Below are positions 1-7,668 of a DNA stretch of 64,000 nucleotides, piece by piece. Below the pieces are notes generated by a model. That model was not told the DNA's origin and searched no databases. It saw only the letters and a list, made by a program, of their open reading frames with translations. Position 1 is the stretch's first letter. Every line of letters begins with the position of its first letter. The DNA comes from an uncultured Gemmiger sp. GTDB taxonomy: Bacteria; Bacillota; Clostridia; Oscillospirales; Ruminococcaceae. Made by a program: the position numbers and the translations under genes. Location of the stretch: positions 1 to 64,000 of the forward strand of contig CANRLV010000002.1 in assembly GCA_947631565.1 (NCBI GenBank). The letters run 5' to 3'.

Positions 1-90
1 TTCCTCGCTCCACAGCCTTCCTTTTCTCTTGCCCTTTCTGCTTTCCTATCTCTCGAGGGCGTTTTGCTCATCTCTCGAAAGATATATCCC

Positions 91-118
91 ATTTTACCAC
101 ACAATGCGCGTTTTGCAA
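91..118 (-). promoter_or_regulatory. Divergent sigma-A-like promoter for a gene left of the window
   Basis: On the minus strand TTGCAA (113-118) and TAAAAT (91-96) are spaced by 16 bp. The transcript would run leftwards out of the window. Two copies of ATCTCTCGA (48-56 and 70-78, 22 bp apart) lie just downstream of its predicted start and could be an operator. Confidence 0.45.
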
Positions 119-128
119 AGGGTGCCGC

Positions 129-158
129 TTGCCACGCCCGGCCGGGTCGTGGTATAAT
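129..158 (+). promoter_or_regulatory. Sigma-A-like promoter of the acetyltransferase/gpsA pair
   Basis: TTGCCA (129-134) and TATAAT (153-158) are separated by 18 bp and lie 23 bp before the first start codon. Confidence 0.55.
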
Positions 159-181
159 CACGAAGAAAGAGAGGGACCGCG

Positions 182-790
182 ATGGACCAAAAGGAACGTA
201 TGCTGCAAGGCCTGCCCTACAGGGCGTGGCAGGACGGGCTTGAGGCGGAGCGCGAGGCCTGCAAGGCCAAGGTGTATGCGCTCAACACCCTGCCGCCCGC
301 CGAGCGCCGGCGCATCCCGGCGCTGCTCAAGGACCTGTTCGGCAAAACGGGCGAGAAGCTGTGGCTGGAGCCGCCCTTCCACTGTGACTACGGCTATAAC
401 ATCGAGGTCGGCGAGAACTTTTTTGCCAACTACAACCTGACCGTGCTCGACGTGGGCAAGGTGACCATCGGCGACAATGTGCAGATCGCGCCCAACGTCT
501 CGATCTATGCGGCCGGGCATCCCATCCACCCGGCCAGCCGCAATTCCGGCTATGAATGGGGCGCCCCCGTCACCATCGGCAGCAATGTGTGGATCGGCGG
601 CAGCGTCGTCATCCTGCCCGGCGTCACCATCGGCGACAATGCCGTCATCGGCGCCGGCAGTGTGGTGACAAAGGACATCCCGCCCGACTGCATCGCCGCC
701 GGCAATCCCTGCCGCGTCCTGCGCCCCGTCACCGAGGCGGACCGGCCCTATTATTATAAAGACCGTATGTTCGACGTTACCGACTATTGA
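182..790 (+). CDS. Sugar O-acetyltransferase (maltose/galactoside acetyltransferase family)
   Basis: Transfers an acetyl group from acetyl-CoA to a sugar hydroxyl; expected to be a cytosolic trimer. The 202-residue protein has the family N-terminal segment (about 1-60), then a left-handed beta-helix of hexapeptide repeats (about 70-185), with motifs such as ITIGSNVWIGG and VTIGDNAVIGAGSVVTKDIP and a conserved YAAGHPI segment that supplies the catalytic histidine in LacA/Maa relatives. The length is typical. ATG 182 follows a purine-rich AGAGAGGG site. gpsA begins 20 bp after the stop, so the two are probably co-transcribed. The acceptor sugar (maltose, galactoside or other) cannot be told from sequence. 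Confidence 0.9.
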   Translation: MDQKERMLQGLPYRAWQDGLEAEREACKAKVYALNTLPPAERRRIPALLKDLFGKTGEKLWLEPPFHCDYGYNIEVGENFFANYNLTVLDVGKVTIGDNVQIAPNVSIYAAGHPIHPASRNSGYEWGAPVTIGSNVWIGGSVVILPGVTIGDNAVIGAGSVVTKDIPPDCIAAGNPCRVLRPVTEADRPYYYKDRMFDVTDY

Positions 791-810
791 TTTTAAAAGG
801 AGAGACCGCC

Positions 811-1806
811 ATGACCGTTACCGTGCTGGGCGCCGGCACCTGGGGCACTGCGCTGGCCCGCCTGCTGGCCAACAACGGCCACGCCGTCACGCTGTGGAGC
901 GCCCTGCCGCAGGAGCTCGATACCCTGCGCACCGCCCATGTGCACCCCAATCTGCCGGGCATGACGATGCCGGCGGGCATCGCGTATGAGCCGGACCTGG
1001 CCGCTGCCTGCCGCGGCGCCGGGATGGTCGTGTTCGCCGTGCCGTCGGTGTTCGTGCGCAGCACGGCCCGCGCCGCCGCGGCGTATTTGCCGGCCGGCAC
1101 GCTGCTCGTCGATGTGGCCAAGGGCGCCGAGGACGGCACCCTGCTCACGATGGCCGAGGTCATCGAGCAGGAGCTGGCGGCCGCCGGCGTGCAAAGCACA
1201 GTGGCGGCGCTCTCCGGCCCCACCCACGCCGAGGAGGTCGCCTGTGACCTGCCCACCGCCATCGTCGCCGGCTGCGCCGACACCGAGGCGGCCGCGGCCG
1301 TGCAGCGGGCCTTCAACGGGCCGAACTTCCGCGTTTACACCAACCCCGACCGCCGCGGCGTCGAGCTGGGGGGTGCTGTCAAAAACGTGCTGGCGCTGGC
1401 CGTCGGCATGGCCCGCGGCCTTGGCTACGGCGACAACGCCCAGGCGGCGCTCATCACCCGCGGCAGCGCCGAGCTCACGCGGTTGGGGCTGGCGATGGGC
1501 TGCAGGGCGGCCACCTTTGCCGGGCTTTCGGGCATCGGGGACCTCATCGTCACCTGCACCAGCCTGCACAGCCGCAACCTGCGCGCCGGTATGCTGATGG
1601 GGCAGGGCAAAACGGTGGACGAGGCCAGGCGCGAGGTCGGGCAGGTGGTCGAGGGCATCAACGCCCTGCCGGCCGCTTTGCAGCTGGCAAAAAAGTACGG
1701 TGTCGAGATGCCCATCGTGCAGGCGGTGGGACAGATCCTGGCCGGCCGCCTGACCGCCACCGCCGCCGTCGCCGCCCTGATGGGCCGCGAGCTCAAGCCG
1801 GAATAA
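811..1806 (+). CDS. gpsA: Glycerol-3-phosphate dehydrogenase [NAD(P)+]
   Basis: Reduces dihydroxyacetone phosphate to sn-glycerol 3-phosphate for phospholipid synthesis. The 331-residue product opens with the Rossmann motif GAGTWG (residues 6-11) and contains LSGPTHAEEV and the GAVKNVLALAVGM segment, whose lysine is catalytic in the family. ATG 811 is chosen over an in-frame ATG 24 bp upstream because AAAAGGAGAG sits just before it and the Rossmann motif then lies at its usual distance from the N terminus. A GC hairpin follows the stop, and the tRNA-Leu promoter overlaps that hairpin. Confidence 0.96.
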   Translation: MTVTVLGAGTWGTALARLLANNGHAVTLWSALPQELDTLRTAHVHPNLPGMTMPAGIAYEPDLAAACRGAGMVVFAVPSVFVRSTARAAAAYLPAGTLLVDVAKGAEDGTLLTMAEVIEQELAAAGVQSTVAALSGPTHAEEVACDLPTAIVAGCADTEAAAAVQRAFNGPNFRVYTNPDRRGVELGGAVKNVLALAVGMARGLGYGDNAQAALITRGSAELTRLGLAMGCRAATFAGLSGIGDLIVTCTSLHSRNLRAGMLMGQGKTVDEARREVGQVVEGINALPAALQLAKKYGVEMPIVQAVGQILAGRLTATAAVAALMGRELKPE

Positions 1807-1815
1807 GCCCAAAGG

Positions 1816-1849
1816 CGGCCGCGCCCGGCTTGACGCGCGCGGCCGTTTG
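1816..1849 (+). terminator. Possible terminator after gpsA
   Basis: CGGCCGCGC (1816-1824) pairs with GCGCGGCCG (1837-1845), followed by TTTGC. The T-run is short, and the right half overlaps the promoter of the next tRNA. Confidence 0.4.
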
Positions 1850-1858
1850 CGCTACAAT
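1830..1858 (+). promoter_or_regulatory. Sigma-A promoter of tRNA-Leu(UAA)
   Basis: TTGACG (1830-1835), 17 bp, then TACAAT (1853-1858). The predicted start is about 12 bp before the mature tRNA. Confidence 0.7.
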
Positions 1859-1877
1859 ACTGCATAGCGCAAAACGT

Positions 1878-1961
1878 GCCGCTGTGGCGGAACTGGCAGA
1901 CGCAAGGGACTTAAAATCCCTCGGTGGCGACACCGTACGGGTTCGATCCCCGTCAGCGGCA
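1878..1961 (+). tRNA. tRNA-Leu (anticodon UAA)
   Basis: The 7-bp acceptor stem GCCGCTG/CAGCGGC closes at 1878-1884 and 1954-1960, with A1961 as discriminator. The D-arm TGGCGGAACTGGCAGACG is typical of leucine tRNAs. The anticodon stem AGGGA/TCCCT encloses the loop CTTAAAA, giving anticodon TAA at 1912-1914. A long variable arm and a GGTTCGATCCC T-arm complete a class II tRNA. CCA is not encoded. Confidence 0.97.
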
Positions 1962-1966
1962 TACGC

Positions 1967-2002
1967 ACAGCCCGGAGAACAAAGCTCTCCGGGCTGTTTT
2001 TG
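1967..2002 (+). terminator. Rho-independent terminator after tRNA-Leu(UAA)
   Basis: ACAGCCCGGAGA (1967-1978) pairs perfectly with TCTCCGGGCTGT (1986-1997), followed by a T-rich run. Confidence 0.9.
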
Positions 2003-2046
2003 TTGTACTTTCCTTTACAAACTGTAAAAAAATGTGCGCAAACCGC

Positions 2047-2075
2047 TTGTATCTTGGGCGCGTTTCGTATATACT
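2047..2075 (+). promoter_or_regulatory. Sigma-A promoter of the aminotransferase gene
   Basis: TTGTAT (2047-2052), 17 bp, TATACT (2070-2075). It predicts a 5' leader of roughly 100 nt before the start codon at 2186. Confidence 0.65.
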
Positions 2076-2085
2076 TAATTGTATC

Positions 2086-2150
2086 TGTGCGGCACTGCTT
2101 ACCCAAGATAGAGGGGTGTTGGCAGCCGGGGCATTGCGGCCCGCCGCACA
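2086..2150 (+). promoter_or_regulatory. Possible structured 5' leader of the aminotransferase mRNA
   Basis: TGTGCGGC (2086-2093) is exactly complementary to GCCGCACA (2143-2150). It would close a domain of about 65 nt starting at the predicted transcription start and ending 35 nt before the start codon. The interior does not match any riboswitch consensus I know. It may be a stabilising hairpin rather than a sensor. Confidence 0.3.
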
Positions 2151-2185
2151 AGGCTACGTTCTGTATTTTTTCAGGGGGAAAGAGC

Positions 2186-3463
2186 ATGGCGGATTATTTC
2201 AAAATGACCCGCGGCGAGCTGGAGGCCGAGAAGGCAGCGCTCGAACAGGAATATGCCCGCTACAAGGCGAAGGGCCTCAACCTCAACATGGCCCGCGGCA
2301 AGCCGGGTCCCAAGCAGATGAACCTGGCCATGGAGCTGCTCAAGCTGGACGACTACACCGCCGCCGACGGTACCGATGCGCGCAACTACGGCAATCTTGA
2401 AGGCCTGTACGAGGCGCGCACGCTCTTCGGCGAGGTGATGGGCATCCGTCCAGAGGAAGTGTTCATGGGCGGCAATTCCAGCCTGCAGCTGATGTACAAT
2501 CTTGTCAGCATCGGGTACATGTTCGGCTTCCCGGATTCTCCCAAGCCGTGGAGCCAGGTCGAAAACCGCAAGTGGCTGTGCCCGGTCCCGGGCTATGACC
2601 GCCATTTCCGCATCACCGAGGAAATGGGCTTTGAGATGATCAACATCCCGATGAAGGAAGACGGCCCCGACATGGACCTGATCGAAAAGCTCGTCGCCGA
2701 GGATGATACCATCAAGGGCATCTGGTGCGTGCCGCAGTACTCCAACCCCGACGGCATCACCTATTCCGACAGCGTCATCAAGCGCTTTGCCCGCATGGAG
2801 ACGGCCGCCCCGGATTTCAAGATCTTCTGGGACGAGGCCTACATCGTCCACCACCTGACCACCAAGCCCAAGGAGACCGCCGTGCTGCTGCGCGAGTGCG
2901 AGCCCTACGGCCACGAGGACCGGGTGTTCATGTTCACCTCGACCAGCAAGATCACCTTCCCGGGCGCGGGGGTGTCGGCGCTGGGCTGCAGCACCGAGAT
3001 GATGAAATACGTCTGCAAGCGGTTCGAGGCGATGATCATCAGCTATGACAAGATGAACCAGCTGCGCCACGTCCACTTCCTCAAAAACAAGGCCGGGGTG
3101 CTCGCGCATATGCAGCGCCACCGCCGCCGCCTGGTGCCCTGCTTTGACGCCGTCAAGACCGCTTTCCGCGAGGAGCTGGCCCCCTGCGGCGACATCGCCC
3201 GCTGGACCGACCCCAAGGGCGGCTACTTCATCAGCCTGTATGTGCTGCCGGGCTGCGCCAAGCGCGTGGCCAAGCTGTGCAAGAGCTGCGGGCTCATCCT
3301 GACCGGCGCCGGCGCGGCCTACCCTTACGGCCATGACCCCGAGGACAGCCACCTGCGCATCGCTCCCACGTTCCCGAGCCTGTCGGAGGTCGAGGAAGCA
3401 TCCTACCTGCTGACCGTCTGCGTGCGGTTGGCGGTCGTTGAAAAACTGCTGGCCCGGCAATGA
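2186..3463 (+). CDS. PLP-dependent class I/II aminotransferase (bacterial aspartate-aminotransferase-like, MocR-type subgroup)
   Basis: Predicted cytosolic pyridoxal-phosphate aminotransferase of 425 residues. It belongs to the divergent subgroup (Pfam Aminotran_MocR as I recall it), described in other bacteria as aspartate aminotransferase. Seen: NMARGKPGP near residue 35, a substrate-binding GGNSSLQLMYN segment, FWDEAYIVHHL, and FTSTSKITFPGAG, in which Lys255 is the expected Schiff-base lysine. ATG 2186 is chosen because AGGGGGAA precedes it and translation from the first upstream ATG would run through the promoter and leader. Amino-donor specificity is inference from the family. Confidence 0.88.
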   Translation: MADYFKMTRGELEAEKAALEQEYARYKAKGLNLNMARGKPGPKQMNLAMELLKLDDYTAADGTDARNYGNLEGLYEARTLFGEVMGIRPEEVFMGGNSSLQLMYNLVSIGYMFGFPDSPKPWSQVENRKWLCPVPGYDRHFRITEEMGFEMINIPMKEDGPDMDLIEKLVAEDDTIKGIWCVPQYSNPDGITYSDSVIKRFARMETAAPDFKIFWDEAYIVHHLTTKPKETAVLLRECEPYGHEDRVFMFTSTSKITFPGAGVSALGCSTEMMKYVCKRFEAMIISYDKMNQLRHVHFLKNKAGVLAHMQRHRRRLVPCFDAVKTAFREELAPCGDIARWTDPKGGYFISLYVLPGCAKRVAKLCKSCGLILTGAGAAYPYGHDPEDSHLRIAPTFPSLSEVEEASYLLTVCVRLAVVEKLLARQ

Positions 3464-3512
3464 ACCATGGGCATCGCCCGGCGGCGTGCCGGGCGGCAAG
3501 GAGGTCACATCC

Positions 3513-5831
3513 ATGAAAAGAAGAGGCAAGGCCTGGCATTTCGTCGTGCTGGCGGTGCTCATCTTCGCCTTTGCGGCAACGGCGTTCTTCGGCGTCAGCT
3601 CGCAGTACGGCGACACGCGCACCATCTACATCAAGGCTGCGTCCGACATCCGCTTCGGTATCGACATCCGCGGCGGCGTCGACGTCACCTTTATGCCCAC
3701 CGACGGCATCGACGCCACCGATGAGCAGATGACCGCAGCCCAGACCGTTATCGAGGACCGCCTGGTCGGCCTTGGCATCACCGACTACGAGAGCTACGTC
3801 GACTTCAACAAGGACCGTATCATCGTGCGCTTCCCGTGGCGCAGCGACGAGACGGACTTTGACCCGCAGGCCGCCATCGACGAGATCGGCACCACCGCGC
3901 AGATGGTCTTCCGCTACGGCAGCACCGCCGACGGCGAGCAGATCCTGACCGGCGACGACGTGCTGGCCGCCACCCCCAACTACAACACCGAGACCAGCGA
4001 GTATGTCGTCGACCTTGAGTTCAGCCCGGCGGGCGCCGAGGCCTTCGGCAGCGCCACCAGCGAGCTGGCGCCGGATAAGGGCACCATCAGCATCTGGCTG
4101 GACGACGAGAACATCTCCACCGCCACCGTGCAGGAGCCCATTCTCGACGGCCGCGCGATGATCAGCGGCACCTTCACGGCCGAGGACGTGGCCACGCTGG
4201 CCAACCAGATCAACTCCGGCGCGCTGCCTTTCGCCCTCTCGGCCGAGAGCTACTCCACCATCAGCCCCACGCTGGGCGCCCGCAGCCTGGAGGTCATGGT
4301 GCTGGCCGGCATCATCGCCTTTATCGCCGTCGGCCTGCTGATGATCATCCGCTACCGCCTGCCCGGCACCATCGCCACCGTCAGCCTGCTCGGGCAGGTG
4401 GCGGCCACGCTGGCGGTCGTCTCCGGCTACTTTGCCATCATGCCCAGCTCCACGCTGACGCTGCCCGGCATCGCCGGCATCATCCTGGGCATCGGCATGG
4501 GCGTGGACGCCAACGTCATCACGGCCGAGCGCATCCGTGAGGAGCTGGCCAAGAACAAAACGCTGGACGGCGCCATCAGCAGCGGCTTTAAAATGGGCCT
4601 GACCCCCATCATCGACGGCAACGTCACCATCGTCATCGTCGCCGCCGTGCTCATGGGCGCCTTCGGGCCGACCAACGGCTTCTGGGCCAGGGTGTTCACG
4701 CCGGTGTTCTACTGGTTCGGACCGTCCACGGCCGGTACCATCTATTCCTTCGGCTTCACCTTGCTCACCAGCGTGCTGCTCAACTTCGTGTTCGGCGTCT
4801 TCGCCACCCGCGCCATGATCCGCGGCGCCTCCCGCATCGGCGCGCTGCGTGACCCGTGGCTGTACGGCGGCGCCCGCAAGGGCAGGGAGAACACCTTCAA
4901 GGCGCCGAGCATCCCGTTCGTGGCCAACCGCAAGAAGTTCTTCATCGGTTCCGGTGCCGTCATCGCGGCCATCGCGCTGGTGGCGCTCATCGGCGGCGTG
5001 ACGATGGACGTCGAGTTCCGCGGCGGCGCCGTGGTGACGCTGGGCTATCAGGGCGACATCGACACCGCCGCGCTGCAAAGCGCCATCGGCGAGGCGGTCG
5101 GCCAGACCAACATGACGCTGCAGACCGGCACCAACATCGCCGGCAGCCAGACCCTGACCGTGACCCTGCCCGGCTCCGAGACGCTTTCCACCGCGCAGCT
5201 GGACGGTTTGCTCGAAGCCCTCAACACCGCCTGCCCGGACAACGCCTTCACGCAGGACCAGGTCAGCAACGTCAACCCGACCATCGGCGGCGAATTCCTG
5301 GCCAAGAGCGTGGTCGCCATCGCCACCGCGGCCGTGCTCATCATGGTCTATGTGGCCTGGCGTTTCCGCCGCATCGGCGGTCTGTCGGCCGGCGCGATGG
5401 CCATCGTCGCGCTGCTGCACGATATGTTCATCATCTTCGGCGTCTTCGTGGTCCTGCGCATCCCGCTCAACGGCAACTTCATTGCCGCCATGTTGACGAT
5501 CCTGGGCTACTCCATCAACGATACCGTCGTCATCTACGACCGCATCCGCGAAAACACCGCCCTCTACGGCAAAAAGCTGGCGCTGCCCCAGCTGGTGGAC
5601 CTGTCCATCAACCAGAGCTTTGCCCGCACCGTCATGACCACCGTCACCACCTGCGCGGCGCTGGTCGTGGTCTGCGTGGTGTCGCTGGTGTACCGCCTCA
5701 ACAGCATCTTCACCTTCGCGCTGCCGCTGCTGTTCGGCATGATCAGCGGCGTGTACAGCACCATCTGCATCGCCACCCAGCTGTGGGTGGCCTGGCGCCT
5801 GCACCGGCACGCGCCCCGCAAAAAGGCATAA
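3513..5831 (+). CDS. secDF: Fused protein translocase subunit SecDF
   Basis: Membrane accessory of the Sec translocon that uses the proton gradient to help pull exported proteins across. This is a SecD-SecF fusion of 772 residues, a form common in Firmicutes. The N-terminal half has a first membrane helix (about 9-27), the GIDIRGGVDVTF signature, the large periplasmic-type domain and RND-type helices with IILGIGMGVDANVITAERIREE. The SecF half starts near residue 475, with MDVEFRGGAVVTL, then TILGYSINDTVVIYDRIRENT and more helices. ATG 3513 is preceded by AAGGAGG. It lies 49 bp after the aminotransferase and may share its transcript. Confidence 0.96.
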   Translation: MKRRGKAWHFVVLAVLIFAFAATAFFGVSSQYGDTRTIYIKAASDIRFGIDIRGGVDVTFMPTDGIDATDEQMTAAQTVIEDRLVGLGITDYESYVDFNKDRIIVRFPWRSDETDFDPQAAIDEIGTTAQMVFRYGSTADGEQILTGDDVLAATPNYNTETSEYVVDLEFSPAGAEAFGSATSELAPDKGTISIWLDDENISTATVQEPILDGRAMISGTFTAEDVATLANQINSGALPFALSAESYSTISPTLGARSLEVMVLAGIIAFIAVGLLMIIRYRLPGTIATVSLLGQVAATLAVVSGYFAIMPSSTLTLPGIAGIILGIGMGVDANVITAERIREELAKNKTLDGAISSGFKMGLTPIIDGNVTIVIVAAVLMGAFGPTNGFWARVFTPVFYWFGPSTAGTIYSFGFTLLTSVLLNFVFGVFATRAMIRGASRIGALRDPWLYGGARKGRENTFKAPSIPFVANRKKFFIGSGAVIAAIALVALIGGVTMDVEFRGGAVVTLGYQGDIDTAALQSAIGEAVGQTNMTLQTGTNIAGSQTLTVTLPGSETLSTAQLDGLLEALNTACPDNAFTQDQVSNVNPTIGGEFLAKSVVAIATAAVLIMVYVAWRFRRIGGLSAGAMAIVALLHDMFIIFGVFVVLRIPLNGNFIAAMLTILGYSINDTVVIYDRIRENTALYGKKLALPQLVDLSINQSFARTVMTTVTTCAALVVVCVVSLVYRLNSIFTFALPLLFGMISGVYSTICIATQLWVAWRLHRHAPRKKA

Positions 5832-5891
5832 CGGCCACAAAAGGGCCTTTTGAAGATTTGAAAACCGGAACAGAAAAAAGGAGGATATACG

Positions 5892-6356
5892 ATGAAATGC
5901 CCCTATTGCGGTGAAGTGGACAGCAAGGTCATAGATTCCCGCCCGACCGAGGACGGCGAAAAGATCCGCCGCCGGCGCGAGTGCCTGGGCTGCAAAAAGC
6001 GCTTTACCACCTACGAGATCGTCGAGACCGTCCCCCTGATGGTGGTCAAGAAGGACCATTCCCGCGAGGTGTTCGACCGCCAGAAGCTGCTCAACGGTAT
6101 GCTGCGTGCCTGCGAGAAGCGCCCGGTCAGCTACCAGCAGCTGGACAGCGCCGTCAGCCGCATCGAGCAGCAGCTGCTCAACAGCTATGACCGCGAGGTC
6201 ACGTCCCAGCACATCGGCGATCTGACGATGGAGGAGCTCAAGAGCATCGACGATGTCGCCTATGTGCGTTTCGCCTCCGTCTACCGCCAGTTCAGCGACG
6301 TGAACACCTTCATGGCAGAGCTCAAGGATATGCTTGACAGCCGCAGCGGGAAATAA
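5892..6356 (+). CDS. nrdR: Transcriptional repressor NrdR
   Basis: ATP/dATP-sensing repressor of ribonucleotide reductase genes. The 154-residue protein has the N-terminal zinc ribbon CPYCG...CLGCKKRF (residues 3-34) followed by the ATP-cone (about 48-140). The typical length is 150-160. A strong AAAAAGGAGG precedes ATG 5892. No nrd genes are in the window, so its targets lie elsewhere. Confidence 0.97.
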   Translation: MKCPYCGEVDSKVIDSRPTEDGEKIRRRRECLGCKKRFTTYEIVETVPLMVVKKDHSREVFDRQKLLNGMLRACEKRPVSYQQLDSAVSRIEQQLLNSYDREVTSQHIGDLTMEELKSIDDVAYVRFASVYRQFSDVNTFMAELKDMLDSRSGK

Positions 6357-6383
6357 CCTACAGCGTTGTAATATTTTAAATCC

Positions 6384-6418
6384 ATCGGCATCGGCGGGCA
6401 TGTACCGACGATGCCGAT
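6384..6418. repeat. Inverted repeat after nrdR
   Basis: ATCGGCATCG (6384-6393) and CGATGCCGAT (6409-6418) form a perfect 10-bp stem without a T-run. It could be a 3' stability hairpin. Confidence 0.5.
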
Positions 6419-6434
6419 ACTTCTGGAGAAAAAA

Positions 6435-6477
6435 CACCGTGCAAGTCGCCTAAAAGGCATGCGCACGGTGCTTTTTG
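6435..6477 (+). terminator. Rho-independent terminator of the nrdR transcript
   Basis: CACCGTGC (6435-6442) pairs with GCACGGTG (6463-6470), followed by CTTTTTG. Confidence 0.8.
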
Positions 6478-6490
6478 CGACGGTGGGAAT

Positions 6491-6556
6491 CCAAAGAGGA
6501 GGCACAGGCGACTTGGCGAAGCGGAGCGCAGCCAACGAAGCCGCGCCTCCTCTTTG
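6491..6556. repeat. Long inverted-repeat element between nrdR and the DUF4363 gene
   Basis: CAAAGAGGAGGC pairs with GCCTCCTCTTTG across about 40 nt that contain further complementary pieces (CTTGGC with GCCAA). GGGGCTACGCCCC follows directly. No coding potential is evident. It sits where the leftward DUF421/DUF4363 transcript ends, so it may act as a terminator, but it also looks like a dispersed intergenic palindrome. Confidence 0.5.
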
Positions 6557-6563
6557 AGTGGGG

Positions 6564-6932
6564 CTACGCCCCGCCAAAGAAAGATGCCTCCATCTGGTCT
6601 ATCAGCGCATACGCCCGCGCCGTCTCCACCGCCAGGTCGGCGGCGTTGTCCCGCAGGGCGTAGTGGGGCAGCACGGCCAGCGTCTCGTCCACCTTGTCCA
6701 CCACCGCGCGGCGCACCAGCAGCCGCAGCAAAAATCCCTGCTGCCGGGCCGCCTGTGCCGTGGCCGCAAAGGCCCGGCGCGCGCCGTCGTAATCCCCCAG
6801 CAGGGCGTCGGCGTGGGCGGTGCCGACCTCGCGGCGCATACGGTCGGCGGTGCCGTGCACATAGGCGGCGGAGCCACTCAAAAAAATCGCCAGCAGCATC
6901 AGCAGCAAAAGGGCGTACCAGTTGCGTTTCAT
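6564..6932 (-). CDS. DUF4363 family protein
   Basis: Small 122-residue protein of unknown function. It has one N-terminal membrane helix (about 7-25, LLLLMLLAIFLSGSAA), after which the rest is predicted helical and outside. DUF4363 genes in spore-forming Firmicutes usually follow a DUF421 gene, as here, where the start overlaps the DUF421 stop by 4 bp. Length and context fit the family. A link to sporulation or germination is inferred from distribution and from the adjacent germination operon. Confidence 0.8.
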   Translation of the reverse strand: MKRNWYALLLLMLLAIFLSGSAAYVHGTADRMRREVGTAHADALLGDYDGARRAFAATAQAARQQGFLLRLLVRRAVVDKVDETLAVLPHYALRDNAADLAVETARAYALIDQMEASFFGGA

Positions 6933-7603
6933 ACCGTATCCTTTCCGGGCCGCTGCGCCGTTTTGGGCGTGCGGCCCGTTCGCATCGTCAGGTAACTCTG
7001 CCGGCCGTTATAAAGCAGCAGCAGCACGTCCTGCCGGCGCACGCCCTGCTGTGCCAAAAAATCCGCCAGCCAGGCTTCGTCATGGCCAAGGGCGGTCAGG
7101 TTGTCGCGGTAGAGCCGCCGGTCGACGAGCAGCGGCAGCATCGGCGGCGCCTCGCCGGCGGCGGGGGCATTTGCCACGCTCAGGCTGCCGTTGGGCTCCA
7201 TCACGCCCCAGGCCACGTCGGCGGGGGAGAACACGCCCTTGCCGCGCAGTGCCTCGGCCAAATCGTCGGCCGAAAGGCGCATACGCGCCAGCGCTTTCTG
7301 GTCCACGACGCCGTCACGGATGACCGTGATGGCCCGCCCGAACAGCGTGCCGCGCCAGCGCGGGAAATACCACGCCGCCGTAGCGTTGAGAACCTCCAGC
7401 GCCGCGATGAGCATGATGGGCGTGATGCTGGCCAGCAGCGGCAGGTCCGGCTCCTCGATGCAGATGGAGGCCACGTTGGAGATGAGCAGCGCCGTCACCA
7501 GCTCCGACGCCTGCAATTCCCCCAGCTGCCGCTTGCCCATGAAGCGCATGGCGGCGATGACGACGATGTACACGATGAGGGTGCGCACCAGTGCCGAAAG
7601 CAT
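6929..7603 (-). CDS. DUF421 (YetF-type) membrane protein
   Basis: 224-residue integral membrane protein with three N-terminal helices (about 5-90) containing the family segment MRFMGKRQLGELQASELV, followed by a soluble YetF-type domain (DGVVDQKALARMRLSADDL). The biochemical role is not established. It is transcribed divergently from the germination receptor operon (65-bp gap) and is coupled to the DUF4363 gene behind it. A GGGAGAG site precedes the ATG. Confidence 0.9.
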   Translation of the reverse strand: MLSALVRTLIVYIVVIAAMRFMGKRQLGELQASELVTALLISNVASICIEEPDLPLLASITPIMLIAALEVLNATAAWYFPRWRGTLFGRAITVIRDGVVDQKALARMRLSADDLAEALRGKGVFSPADVAWGVMEPNGSLSVANAPAAGEAPPMLPLLVDRRLYRDNLTALGHDEAWLADFLAQQGVRRQDVLLLLYNGRQSYLTMRTGRTPKTAQRPGKDTV

Positions 7604-7620
7604 TTTTGCTCTCTCCCTTC

Positions 7621-7649
7621 ATATTTTGCGCCGTGCCCGGCCAAACTAT
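7621..7649 (+). promoter_or_regulatory. Possible forespore (sigma-G-like) promoter of the germination operon
   Basis: CATAT (7621-7625) and CAAACTA (7643-7649), 17 bp apart, resemble the -35 and -10 elements of sigma-G promoters with one -10 mismatch. No sigma-A promoter is evident in the 65-bp gap. Confidence 0.3.
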
Positions 7650-7668
7650 CCGGCAGGAGGGCACGCCG

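Noticed and set aside
3294-6437. Very long antisense open frames opposite secDF/nrdR, and similar ones opposite clpB, ligA, recN, dxs and ppk1
   Set aside because: They are artefacts of high G+C: low-complexity His/Asp/Gly/Ala-rich translations with no domains, mirrored on well-recognised genes.
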